NCBI GenBank assembly: GCA_020439745.1
Contig: JAGQSC010000009.1
Location: forward strand, 62,001-126,000
Direction: 5' to 3'
Source: Acidobacteriota bacterium
GTDB lineage: Bacteria; Acidobacteriota; Holophagae; Acanthopleuribacterales; Acanthopleuribacteraceae
DNA: 64,000 bases
Positions 26,379 to 34,985 of the stretch are shown here, in pieces (position 1 is the first letter of the stretch; each line of letters starts with the position of its first letter). The position numbers and the translations under genes were made by a program. The notes beneath the pieces were generated by a model, which saw only the letters and a list, made by a program, of their open reading frames with translations, had not been told where the DNA came from and searched no databases.

Positions 26379-28385
26379 TCAACTCCTGAGACTTGCGCCA
26401 AACTGATCAGCCAGCTGGGAAACCAGACGATCTATGGACTGCATCACCTCATCGTTCGTAAGCGTGCGTTCGCTGGAACGAAAACGGAAACGGAAGCCAA
26501 GACTCTTTTTTCCGGAGCCCAACGCCTTGCCGACGTATTGGTCAAACAGCTGCACGTCCTCCAGATTCGGCAAATTAGCCGTTGCAATGGCTCCAGCCAG
26601 ATCCGCATAACTGGTCGCCAAATCGACTACGAACGCAAGGTCTATTTGAATCCCTGGAAATAATGCCAGCGCCTTGAACGGGCGCTTCTTCTTTGGCTGT
26701 GCACGCACCATTGACAGGTCCATTTCACACACTGCCACAGGCTGGTCGAGATCAAAATGACCAAGGATGCGGTTTGACAGCATGCCCATAAAGCCAATCG
26801 AAGCACCGCCCATATTCAGACCCAGTGAAATTTCCTCTTCAAGATAGCTGCAGGGCCGGGAAACCACTTCGATTTCTGGCCAACCCATTTCATCAAACAG
26901 TTGCATGACGTAACCCTTGAGAACCAGAAACGGATGATGATTCGATGGTTCCCACCAGCCTTCCGTCTCATTTCCAGCGGTAATGGTGATTGCCAAGAAA
27001 TGGGGTTCAATCTGTCCGTGATAGACGTGTCCCATTTCAAAAAGGCGCAAATTCTTGTTTCCGTGGCGCACGTTCCGCGACAGGACCTCTATGAGGTTGG
27101 GCAATATGTTTCGACGCATCACCGCCTGCGACTCACTCATAGGGTTCCGCAGAAATACCGGGTCGGCATCTCCCCCGAAGAGCTTCTCTGTGGCCGGGTT
27201 TAGGAAACTGTACGTGCGCGCCTCCTGCAGGCCCATTTCCTTGATGATCTTGAGCAGATGATCCTCAAAGGCCGCTATGGATTGGGCGTCATAGTCGCTT
27301 CCGGCCATGGCAGGGAGCGACGTGTCCAAACGATCCAAGCCAGCGAAACGAATGACCTCCTCGATCACGTCAATTTCCCGAACAACGTCCACCTTGTAAC
27401 CAGGACAGGATACCCACCATCCTCCATCGCGTTCCTGTGGCGCAAACCCCATGGACACAAGCAGATCTGTCACTTCTTTGTGGGACAGTTCAATGCCCAG
27501 AATGCGCGCGAGCCTTTTTGAACGAAGCAAAAGTTCAGTCCGTTTGAATGGCTTGAGGTCCATGTTCATCCAACCAACCACGCGTGCCTGTGGTTGTTCG
27601 GCCAGCAAGAGCTGCACAAAACGACGAACAATTTGCTCCATGCGTTCGGGGTCGACGCCCCTCTCGAATCGATGACGCGCATCGGAGTGAATGTTGCACC
27701 GCCTCCCTGTCGCACGAACAGACGAAGGATCAAAACGAGCCAACTCCAATAACAATCTGGTCGTGCCGCTGTGAACTTCACTATTCTCGCCGCCCATGAC
27801 ACCCGCAAACGCGATGGGTCGCGTATCATCAGCAATACATAGGAGACCTTCGGCGTCGTGGTCCCTTCCATCCAAAGTCGTCAAGCGTTCTCCGGATTCG
27901 CCTTTTCTTACAATGATCTGCTGACCGCCTACGCGATCTGCATCGAACGCATGGCAGGGATGGCCAAACTCCCAAAGCAAAAAATTGGAGAGATCTACGA
28001 GGAGGTTATGAGATGTCTGTTCAATAGCCTCCAAGTGCCTTACCAGCCATGAGGGGGAAGGTGTTGCGGCCACATGCTCAATGAGAAGCCCCATATATTG
28101 GGGACACCCGACGGCATCCGTGGAGTCGATACGCCAACCATCCAAATGCTTAAACGGCTCTTCATATATTTCAGGCTCGTGCAAAGGCAAACCAGTTTTC
28201 ACGCTCAATTCACGGGCGATGCCAAAGTGGCACATCGCATCGGGACGGTTCACTGTATGTTCCACCTCGACACCACCCTTGAGAACCTCAGTTTCCAAGC
28301 CTGTCTCGTTCAGGAGCCTGGCAACCTCAGCTAACTCAGGGGCCCCTGGCAGGTATTTCTTAATCCAATCATAGGAAAAAAACAT
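26379..28385 (-). CDS. pheT: Phenylalanine-tRNA ligase beta subunit lacking the OB tRNA-binding domain
   Basis: Beta subunit of PheRS, 668 residues instead of the usual 790-800. The N-terminus (FFSYDWIKKYLPG...LNETGLETEV) runs straight into EHTVNRPDAMCHFGIARE, with the roughly 110-residue EMAP-II/OB-type tRNA-binding domain that should lie between them missing. The later domains are there: B3/B4 (GHPCHAFDAD, RKGESGERLTTLDG), B5, the catalytic-like core and the C-terminal anticodon-binding FDX-ACB domain (SLGFRFRFRSSERTLTNDEV). It follows pheS by one base. Reading frames are clean, so this is a shortened protein rather than a broken gene. Confidence 0.95.
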   Translation of the reverse strand: MFFSYDWIKKYLPGAPELAEVARLLNETGLETEVLKGGVEVEHTVNRPDAMCHFGIARELSVKTGLPLHEPEIYEEPFKHLDGWRIDSTDAVGCPQYMGLLIEHVAATPSPSWLVRHLEAIEQTSHNLLVDLSNFLLWEFGHPCHAFDADRVGGQQIIVRKGESGERLTTLDGRDHDAEGLLCIADDTRPIAFAGVMGGENSEVHSGTTRLLLELARFDPSSVRATGRRCNIHSDARHRFERGVDPERMEQIVRRFVQLLLAEQPQARVVGWMNMDLKPFKRTELLLRSKRLARILGIELSHKEVTDLLVSMGFAPQERDGGWWVSCPGYKVDVVREIDVIEEVIRFAGLDRLDTSLPAMAGSDYDAQSIAAFEDHLLKIIKEMGLQEARTYSFLNPATEKLFGGDADPVFLRNPMSESQAVMRRNILPNLIEVLSRNVRHGNKNLRLFEMGHVYHGQIEPHFLAITITAGNETEGWWEPSNHHPFLVLKGYVMQLFDEMGWPEIEVVSRPCSYLEEEISLGLNMGGASIGFMGMLSNRILGHFDLDQPVAVCEMDLSMVRAQPKKKRPFKALALFPGIQIDLAFVVDLATSYADLAGAIATANLPNLEDVQLFDQYVGKALGSGKKSLGFRFRFRSSERTLTNDEVMQSIDRLVSQLADQFGASLRS

Positions 28386-29405
28386 TTAGGCCCCCCTGAA
28401 TTGGTCGAGGAAACGCCGGTCGTTTTGATAGAAAAGGCGGATGTCAGGTATGCCCAGCGAAAGCATGGCAATACGCTCTATGCCCATACCAAACGCAAAT
28501 CCGCTCACTGCCTCTGGATCGTAGCCCACATGTTCGAACACATTAGGATCGACCATACCGCAGCCCAAGATTTCAATCCACCGCGTTTGCTTGCACACGC
28601 GACAGCCGGACTCACAGAATGGACAGGACACATCCATCTCTGCGCTGGGTTCCGTAAACGGGAAAAAGCTCGGACGCAATCTAATCACGGTGTTGGGACC
28701 AAACAGATGGCGCGCAAAAGCCTGAAGCATGCCTTTCAGGTGTCCAAAGGTGATGTCGGGCCCCACCACCAATCCCTCCAACTGATGGAACATCGGGGAA
28801 TGAGTGATGTCGTCATCCCGGCGAAACACCTTTCCTGGCGCAATCATTCGCAAGGGAGGTTGATGGCTTTCCATGTAGCGAATTTGGACCCCGGAGGTTT
28901 GGGTGCGCAGCAAACGATCATCATCGATGTAGAACGTATCTGCTTCTTCTCTGGCAGGATGAGATTCAGGGGTATTCAGTGCTTCGAAATTGTAATAGGT
29001 CGTCTCTATTTCCGGACCCTCTCCTACGTCATAGCCATAGCTGCGAAAGAAATCGATTAGACGATGACGGGTGATCGTGAGCGGATGAAGCGTGCCACAT
29101 TTGGGTCGTATTCCGGGAAGCGTCACGTCGAGGGACGACTTACGTAGAGATCTCGCTTCAGCGTGGGGACTATCTTTGAGGGCCTGCTCGACGGCCTGTT
29201 TGAGCTGATTGACCTGCTTACCCACGAGTGGCTTCCGTTCCTTGGGCAAGTCGCGCATGGCCAGCAACATGCCCGTAATGAGTCCTTGCTTTTTGCCCAA
29301 GTAGGAAAGGCGCAAAGCCTGCCACGACTCATGGTCGTCGCAGGCCGCTAGCTTCTGTTGAAAGCTATCCAATGCCTGTTCTAAATTCCAATTTGTGAAG
29401 TCCAT
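28386..29405 (-). CDS. pheS: Phenylalanine-tRNA ligase alpha subunit
   Basis: Catalytic subunit of PheRS, about 339 residues. An N-terminal coiled-coil arm is followed by the class II core: motif 2 near GKVFRRDDDITHSPMFHQLEG, the FFPFTEPSAEMDV segment and motif 3 FGMGIERIAML. A four-cysteine insert (CPFCESGCRVC) suits a zinc site and is common in one branch of the family. I use the ATG at 29405; the frame also has a TTG four codons earlier. A terminator-like hairpin sits only 20 bases before this start (see terminator entry), so expression may be attenuated. Confidence 0.96.
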   Translation of the reverse strand: MDFTNWNLEQALDSFQQKLAACDDHESWQALRLSYLGKKQGLITGMLLAMRDLPKERKPLVGKQVNQLKQAVEQALKDSPHAEARSLRKSSLDVTLPGIRPKCGTLHPLTITRHRLIDFFRSYGYDVGEGPEIETTYYNFEALNTPESHPAREEADTFYIDDDRLLRTQTSGVQIRYMESHQPPLRMIAPGKVFRRDDDITHSPMFHQLEGLVVGPDITFGHLKGMLQAFARHLFGPNTVIRLRPSFFPFTEPSAEMDVSCPFCESGCRVCKQTRWIEILGCGMVDPNVFEHVGYDPEAVSGFAFGMGIERIAMLSLGIPDIRLFYQNDRRFLDQFRGA

Positions 29406-29424
29406 AGTGAGCCCCAAAAAGCAG

Positions 29425-29450
29425 AAAAACCGGCACTATCACCGGTTTTT
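29425..29450 (-). terminator. Intrinsic terminator/attenuator between rplT and pheS
   Basis: On the minus strand AAAAACCGG and CCGGTTTTT (nine pairs) enclose an eight-base loop, followed by T-rich sequence (TTTTTCTGCTTTTT) that ends at the pheS ribosome site. It is the only strong intrinsic terminator inside the infC-pheT series and lies in the 79-base gap between rplT and pheS, the place where E. coli has the pheM attenuator. Confidence 0.7.
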
Positions 29451-29484
29451 CCATCAAAAGTTTCCGAAATGGTGCAGATGCGTT

Positions 29485-29835
29485 CTAGACGTTACGCGCC
29501 TTGTCAACCAAGCCTTTAAAGGCCTGGGGATCATGAACGGCAATCTCAGCGAGCATCTTGCGATTGAGATCGACTCCGGCCTTCTTCATGCCACCAATAA
29601 ATGCAGCGTAGTTCATGCCGTGTAAACGGGCTGCGGCGTTGATACGCGCAATCCACAGTTTGCGGAAATCGCGCTTGCGACGGCGTCGATCGCGATAACT
29701 GAATACCAGCGCTCGGTCCATGGCTTCCCGAGCATAGCGATAGAGGTTCTTCTTGAAACCGAAGTACCCTTTGGTAACTGACAAATACTTTTTACGCTTG
29801 ATTCTGCGCTTATTACTTCTCTTAACTCGTGACAT
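29485..29835 (-). CDS. rplT: 50S ribosomal protein L20
   Basis: Early-assembly 23S rRNA-binding protein of 116 residues, very basic at the N-terminus ([18 protein letters not shown]), with [18 protein letters not shown] and [24 protein letters not shown] as in all L20 proteins. It is the third gene of the infC-rpmI-rplT unit; in many bacteria L20 represses its own messenger. Normal length. Confidence 0.98.
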   Translation of the reverse strand: MSRVKRSNKRRIKRKKYLSVTKGYFGFKKNLYRYAREAMDRALVFSYRDRRRRKRDFRKLWIARINAAARLHGMNYAAFIGGMKKAGVDLNRKMLAEIAVHDPQAFKGLVDKARNV

Positions 29836-29902
29836 CTAACTATTTCTCCCGTCTGGATGATAGTGGGCCCGCAGGCCGCTTCATCTTTTTTTCTTATGTT
29901 TT

Positions 29903-30100
29903 CTAATCGTATGGCAGTAGTTTTTCAACGCGGGCCTGGTCTGATACATCTACCAAACCGCTAAGTGCCAGATTGTGCTTTCGCTTGGCACTTTTCTTAG
30001 TCAGGATATGATTTTTGAACGCTTTGGCGCGCTTAATCTTACCTGTGCCCGTTTTCTTGAAGCGCTTTGCCGCGCCGCGATGTGTTTTTAACTTCGGCAC
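29903..30100 (-). CDS. rpmI: 50S ribosomal protein L35
   Basis: A 65-residue basic protein with the standard signature ([23 protein letters not shown]). The start is GTG at 30100, preceded by GGAGGAAG. It lies 11 bases after infC and before rplT, the universal order. Confidence 0.97.
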   Translation of the reverse strand: MPKLKTHRGAAKRFKKTGTGKIKRAKAFKNHILTKKSAKRKHNLALSGLVDVSDQARVEKLLPYD

Positions 30101-30111
30101 GTCTTCCTCCG

Positions 30112-30645
30112 TTACTTTTTGCTGCTGTTTGCACTAAGGATCACAGCCATCTGATTCCCTTCCATGGAAGGCGCCTTTTCCACCACGACCAATTCACCCA
30201 TTTCGCTGATAATGCGTTCCAAGATCTTCAGTCCGATGTCTTTATGCGCCATTTCCCGTCCACGGAAGTGAACGAAGGCTCTCACCTTATTGCCCTGTTC
30301 GATAAATCGATTGATATGTTTCAGTTTGAATTGATAGTCGTGTTCGTCAATACGCGGTCTGAACTTGACCTCTTTGACTTGGATGGTTTTTTGTTTCTTT
30401 CGTGCGTCTTGAAGCTTTTTTGACAACTGGAACTTGTATTTGCCGTAGTTCATAACCCGACAAACAGGCGGTTCAGAGTTGGCAGCGACCTCCACCAAAT
30501 CAAGGCCATCATTTCTGGCAATATCCAACGCTTCGTGGATGGTAACGATACCAGCCTGCGATCCATCGCTGCGGATCAAGCGTACATGAGACGCCTCAAT
30601 TCGGTCGTTGATTCGGGTCGAATCCTTCTCTTTTCGTTTGTTCAA
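30112..30645 (-). CDS. infC: Translation initiation factor IF-3
   Basis: Binds the 30S subunit, prevents early 50S joining and checks the initiator codon. About 177 residues with N-domain ([14 protein letters not shown]...), linker and C-domain ([32 protein letters not shown]). I start it at the TTG at 30645, four bases after GGAGG; no ATG lies near in frame. A non-AUG start is usual for infC, since IF3 discriminates against it and so limits its own synthesis (AUU in E. coli). The gene follows a tRNA-Val, with no thrS before it. Confidence 0.95.
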   Translation of the reverse strand: MNKRKEKDSTRINDRIEASHVRLIRSDGSQAGIVTIHEALDIARNDGLDLVEVAANSEPPVCRVMNYGKYKFQLSKKLQDARKKQKTIQVKEVKFRPRIDEHDYQFKLKHINRFIEQGNKVRAFVHFRGREMAHKDIGLKILERIISEMGELVVVEKAPSMEGNQMAVILSANSSKK

Positions 30646-30696
30646 GACACCTCCACCGGGTTTCGAGTTGACAATTGCTTTGCACGTCATTGAGGA

Positions 30697-30771
30697 TGGT
30701 AGGCGCGGGCGGTCTCGAACCGCCGACCTCTACCGTGTCAAGGTAGCGCTCTACCCCTGAGCTACGCGCCT
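30697..30771 (-). tRNA. tRNA-Val (anticodon GAC)
   Basis: Full cloverleaf: 7-bp acceptor AGGCGCG/CGCGCCT, D arm GCTC...GAGC, anticodon arm CTACC/GGTAG around TTGACAC (anticodon GAC, reading GUC and GUU), five-base variable loop, T arm GGCGG TTCGAGA CCGCC, discriminator A and an encoded CCA. It is the first gene of the infC series, 50 bases before the infC start. Confidence 0.98.
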
Positions 30772-30829
30772 AGGGCCGCAATGAACAACGAAAGGTAGCA
30801 AAGCGGACGTCCAAAGTCAAGCTAGAAAC

Positions 30830-31207
30830 ATGATCATATCCATTGGGACCGATGTGGTCCAAATTCAACGAATAGAGCGCATTTGGGACAATTCGAGAGG
30901 CCCGTTTCAAAGGCGTATCTTCCACCCTGACGAACGGGCGGATCATCCAGAACATATCACGCCTTCGTTTGTCGCTGGTCGCTTTGCTGCAAAAGAGGCA
31001 TTGGCCAAGGCGTTGGGAACCGGAATCGCTGAAGGAGTCAGTTGGCGTCATTTGCAAATCTTTCGACAGCCCAAAGGCGCTCCCAGAGTGGTGCTGATCG
31101 ACAAAGCACAGGACCGGGCACGAGCCATGGGATGTGAAAGGGTCCACCTTTCCATTTCCCATGAAAAGGACTATGCTATTGCGTTTGTCGTTCTGGAAGG
31201 TGATTAG
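30830..31207 (+). CDS. acpS: Holo-[acyl-carrier-protein] synthase
   Basis: Transfers 4'-phosphopantetheine from CoA to apo-ACP. The 125-residue protein has the metal-binding GTDVVQIQRIE near residue 6-14 and FAAKEALAKALGTGI, with the catalytic Asp and Glu in place, and LSISHEKDYAIAFVV near the end. Its stop is directly followed by the prfB start with no gap. It lies divergently from tRNA-Val. Normal length and start (ATG). Confidence 0.95.
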   Translation: MIISIGTDVVQIQRIERIWDNSRGPFQRRIFHPDERADHPEHITPSFVAGRFAAKEALAKALGTGIAEGVSWRHLQIFRQPKGAPRVVLIDKAQDRARAMGCERVHLSISHEKDYAIAFVVLEGD

Positions 31208-32318
31208 ATGGAAGAGTTATTGAGAATTTGGGATAGTCAGGTAGAGCGCGCTGAGCGCATTCGGAGGTATCTTTGACCGACCCGAGATCCGCAAAAAGTT
31301 AATCGGTCTGGAGCAACAGAGCGCAAATCCCGAGTTTTGGGCAGATGGCGAAAAGGCGCAGGTCGTTATGCGCGAACGAAATACCCTTCAGGAGCAAATC
31401 GAGCTCGCGGAGGACCTCAGTCGTCTGAAAGAAGACGTGCTGGTGCTTAGGGAACTCATGGCTGAGGGCGAAGATGCCACGGATGACTTGACCGATGCCA
31501 TCAAGAAATACTACGAGCTCATTGACGAGACGGAAATGCGGATGATGCTGTCTGGCGACCACGACCAATGTAACGCCATCCTCACCATTCATCCGGGCGC
31601 CGGAGGCACGGAAAGCCAGGATTGGGCATCGATGCTCTTCCGCATGTACATGCGATACGCTGAACGCGAAGGATTCAAGACCGAAGTCATCGACTACCAG
31701 GATGGTGAAGAAGCCGGTCTCAAATCGGCCACCGTCGAAATATCTGGTCCGTTTGCCTACGGTTATCTGAAAGCCGAAAGCGGCGTCCACCGATTGGTAC
31801 GGATATCTCCGTTTGATGCGGCAAAACGCCGACACACCTCCTTCTGCAGCATTCACAGCACGCCAGTCATTGAGGATGATAATGAGTTGGTCATCGACGA
31901 ATCCGACTTGCGAATCGATACTTTTCGCGCCTCGGGTGCGGGTGGGCAGCACATCAATACCACCGATTCAGCGATTCGCATCACACATATTCCAACGGGA
32001 ATCGTCGTACAGTGCCAAAACGAGCGGTCACAACACAAAAACAAGGCCACGGCCATGAAAGTGTTGCGATCGCGCCTCGCAGAGCTCGAAGAACAACGTA
32101 AGCTGGAGGCCATTGAGTCTAGCGCAGCCGACAAGAAAGACATCGCTTGGGGCAGTCAGATCAGGAGCTATGTGTTACATCCTTACAAGATGGTGAAAGA
32201 CCACCGGACCAGTGAAGAGTCTGGGATTCCCGACCGTGTATTAGATGGTGATCTACGTGAGTTCATACGCGCTTACCTGCTTCGACAAAGTGTTCAGGAT
32301 GAATCACAAACCAATTGA
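31208..32318 (+). CDS. prfB: Peptide chain release factor 2 with programmed +1 frameshift
   Basis: RF2 terminates at UGA/UAA. The gene is in two frames: ATG at 31208, 22 codons ending CTT, then an in-frame TGA at 31274-31276; reading resumes one base on, at GAC 31275, to give 369 residues. The frameshift signal CGG AGG TAT CTT TGA C, with the internal Shine-Dalgarno, matches the classical RF2 autoregulation site. Later motifs are ISPFDAAKRR (SPF, the UGA-recognition tripeptide) and GAGGQHINTTDS (GGQ, peptidyl hydrolysis). Without the shift the product would start at 31368 and lack its first domain. Confidence 0.97.
31262..31277 (+). promoter_or_regulatory. Programmed +1 frameshift site of prfB
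   Basis: CGG AGG TAT CTT TGA CC: an SD-like GGAGG stands three bases before the slippery CTT, whose tRNA can slip to TTT, and the in-frame UGA is followed by C, a poor stop context. Low RF2 favours the shift, so RF2 regulates itself. Confidence 0.95.
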
Positions 32319-32423
32319 CAATTGGTGATCTAAATCCTTGGTTTTTCATGTGAAAAGAGCGAGAATGTGGTTTGTATCACTTTTCGGTCGCAAAGCATTG
32401 TCGATGATAGGTTTGGGGAGCAT

Positions 32424-32443
32424 ACCGATCAGTACCGATCAGT
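32424..32443. repeat. Tandem 10-bp repeat upstream of the choice-of-anchor B gene
   Basis: ACCGATCAGT occurs twice without a gap, 50 bases before the start of the next gene, and two more GATC sites flank a T7 run at 32460-32474. It lies in the 174-base region after prfB, where a promoter must lie; it could be a regulator-binding site, but no regulator is suggested. Confidence 0.45.
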
Positions 32444-32492
32444 GGCGTGGCTTTTCATTGATCTTTTTTTGATCGCGACTTCGGAGGTATTC

Positions 32493-34976
32493 ATGTTCCG
32501 AGCTTTTATCATCTGCGTTTTTGGCTGTATCGCCTGGGGCCAGAACGTCACCTTCCGCAGCCAAGTTCCCTTGAACCAATTCTCACTGAACCCAAGTTCT
32601 GGCAACGATATTTGGGGTATCACCGATCCCGCAGGTAGAGACTATGCCATTATGGGATCGCGCAACGGAACGGCTGTTTTCGACATCAGTAATCCGGATG
32701 TTCCTGTGGAAGTAGGCACGATTTCTGGTCCCTCCAGTACATGGCGAGACGTGAAGACCTTCATTTACAACACGTCACCCTTCAGCGCTTATGCATTCGT
32801 TACGACCGAGGCCTCAGGAGGCGGGTTGCAGATTATCGACCTGTCGAACTTGCCCACGAGCATCAGTCTGGCAGCGACTTATTCAGGATTCTCGTCCGCA
32901 CATAATATCTATATTGATCCAAACGGTACCGAGCCCTATGCCTACATCCTCGGGGCAAATATCAGTAGCGGCGGGGTCGTGGTCTTAGACATTTCCAACC
33001 CTACTAGTCCTGTTCAGGTGGGCGCCTGGTCTAGCCTTTATACCCATGACTTCTATTTGGGTCGCAATTGGGCGGATCCAACCTACGACGGACAGGACAT
33101 AGGCATTGCGTTTTGCGGTTCCTCAAATTTCTCGATCATCAATTTTAGCGACAAAACAAACCCAACCCTTTTAGATGGTTACACCTACCCTAACCTCAAC
33201 TACTGCCATTCTGGTTGGGTTTCTGAAGATGGACGCTACTTGTTTGCTTGTGACGAGCTGGACGAGCAGAACGCGACCTTGAACACGACGATTCGGGTAT
33301 TCGATTTGATCGACCTCACCTCCCCCCAATTGATCTTTACTTGGACCGGTCCCACTCGTGCGATTGATCACAATGCCTTCGTGAAAGGCAGCTTCCTGTA
33401 CCTATCCAACTACACGCGTGGACTTACGGTCTTGGACATCTCAAACCCTGGCATGACTCAGGAATATGGAAATTACGACACATTCCCCAGTAACAACAAC
33501 GCCGTTTTCAGTGGCGCATGGGGTACTTATCCCTACTTCGATTCCGGCCTGGTGGTTGTTTCTGACATTGAGGGGGGCCTATTTGTATTGGAACCCGAAA
33601 TTCAGGCAGGTTTCAGCCTTTCACTATCAGGATCCAGTTTTTCAGGTTGTGTCGACGCAACCACAATTGAAAACACGATTAATACCACGTCGATCTTATC
33701 CTTCAGTGGTGCCATCAGCTTGTCCGTTTCAGGTATGCCCACAGGTGTCACGGCCTTGTTTTCAACAAATCCCGTCACGCCGGGCAATGCAACGACCCTT
33801 TCGTTTGAACTTGATGCCGGGGTCGTTCCCGGAGATTACCCCCTCACCCTACATGGCACCGCTGTGGGTGCAGATCCCAAACAAGCCAGTCTCATGTTAT
33901 CTGTGTTTGGCGGATCGGAAAGCGCCCCAACGGGTCTGAGTCCAGCACATGAGTCCAGTTGTGTTGGCTCTCAGTCTGTCACCATTGGCTTTGACGAACT
34001 TGGGCCAGGTCGGCAGTACCGACTTCTCCTGGCCGATAACCCATCCATGACATCTCCCCTACTTAACGCCTTGTTTGACAGTAGCCCTATAGCGCTTCCG
34101 CCCTTGGCTGTGGATCAGTGGTACTACTGGCAATTGGCGACTGCGAACCCGTGTGGCGAAGGATCTTTCTCACCCATCCAGTCGTTTTTTACCTCCAGAC
34201 CACCCGTACTTTTGGTGGACGATGATGACAACAGTCCCAATGTTCGTCCCTATTATGAGGGTTTGCTGCAAGGTCTGGGTGTGCCTTATAACGTCTTTGA
34301 TGTGGGCAATTCAAGTGCGAACGGTCCCAGCTTAAGTCAAATGATGGATTACCAGTGGATTATCTGGTTCTCTGGCGATCAGTATGGGGGAACATCCACA
34401 CCACAAGCAGGACCCACTGATACAGATGAAGCCAATCTCATCGATTATCTCAATGCCGGCGGTTACTTGTTCATGACGTCCCAGGACTACGCATATGACC
34501 AAGGTGGGATCACACCGTTCATGACCAACCAACTGGGGATTGGCTCTGTGGGCAGCGACAGCGGCGACTATAGTTCAGTCACCGGCGAAGGTTCCTTCGT
34601 CGGATACGGTACACTCTCATTGACTCCCACAGTTGGCAGTGAATTTTTCGACCGTGTCACTCCTGGCACCGGAACATCCATTTTCGTCGGAAACAACGGT
34701 AATGGCGCCGGAGTGGAGACATCAAACACGATCACTTTGGGGTTTCCTTTTGAGACAGTCATTCAAAACGACAACCCCAAAGCCATATCCATCGTCATGG
34801 ACCTTATGAATCTGTATGGCGTAGGGTGTGACACGCTTTCGGCACAATGTATGCTATACGATCTCAATGCCAATGGGCTCGATCTGGGTGATCTGCAGGC
34901 GCGCTACGTGGATTGGCCTGACAGCGGCATGATGCAAACATTAACTGACATCGTCACCTGTCTCAATTTGCCGTAA
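32493..34976 (+). CDS. Secreted choice-of-anchor B family protein with dockerin-like tail
   Basis: An 827-residue exported protein. The start at 32493 has GGAGGT before it and gives a clean signal peptide (MFRAFIICVFGCIAWGQ). About residues 25-380 are a propeller of LVIVD-type blades, each with a variant of FDISNP, LDISNPTSPVQVG or IDLTSPQLIF, as in choice-of-anchor B proteins. Then come Ig-like and Fn3-like stretches (SAPTGLSPAHES...), a 'PPVLLVDDDDNSPN' block that introduces a DJ-1/GATase-like domain found in some bacterial secreted proteins (about 590-790), and a short C-terminal dockerin-like segment (LNANGLDLGDLQARY). It is followed at 9 bases by the multicopper oxidase. Function unknown; likely an extracellular or surface protein. 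Confidence 0.8.
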   Translation: MFRAFIICVFGCIAWGQNVTFRSQVPLNQFSLNPSSGNDIWGITDPAGRDYAIMGSRNGTAVFDISNPDVPVEVGTISGPSSTWRDVKTFIYNTSPFSAYAFVTTEASGGGLQIIDLSNLPTSISLAATYSGFSSAHNIYIDPNGTEPYAYILGANISSGGVVVLDISNPTSPVQVGAWSSLYTHDFYLGRNWADPTYDGQDIGIAFCGSSNFSIINFSDKTNPTLLDGYTYPNLNYCHSGWVSEDGRYLFACDELDEQNATLNTTIRVFDLIDLTSPQLIFTWTGPTRAIDHNAFVKGSFLYLSNYTRGLTVLDISNPGMTQEYGNYDTFPSNNNAVFSGAWGTYPYFDSGLVVVSDIEGGLFVLEPEIQAGFSLSLSGSSFSGCVDATTIENTINTTSILSFSGAISLSVSGMPTGVTALFSTNPVTPGNATTLSFELDAGVVPGDYPLTLHGTAVGADPKQASLMLSVFGGSESAPTGLSPAHESSCVGSQSVTIGFDELGPGRQYRLLLADNPSMTSPLLNALFDSSPIALPPLAVDQWYYWQLATANPCGEGSFSPIQSFFTSRPPVLLVDDDDNSPNVRPYYEGLLQGLGVPYNVFDVGNSSANGPSLSQMMDYQWIIWFSGDQYGGTSTPQAGPTDTDEANLIDYLNAGGYLFMTSQDYAYDQGGITPFMTNQLGIGSVGSDSGDYSSVTGEGSFVGYGTLSLTPTVGSEFFDRVTPGTGTSIFVGNNGNGAGVETSNTITLGFPFETVIQNDNPKAISIVMDLMNLYGVGCDTLSAQCMLYDLNANGLDLGDLQARYVDWPDSGMMQTLTDIVTCLNLP

Positions 34977-34985
34977 GGAATTACT

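Noticed and set aside
31299-31952. Minus-strand frame of 217 codons antisense to prfB
   Set aside because: prfB is certain in that region; the shadow frame has no domain.
31368-32318. prfB starting at the ATG at 31368
   Set aside because: This removes the first domain; the upstream ATG with the frameshift site gives the full RF2.
32424-32474. Repeat region as a CRISPR or phage attachment site
   Set aside because: Only two copies of a 10-base unit are present, with no spacers, integrase or tRNA beside them.
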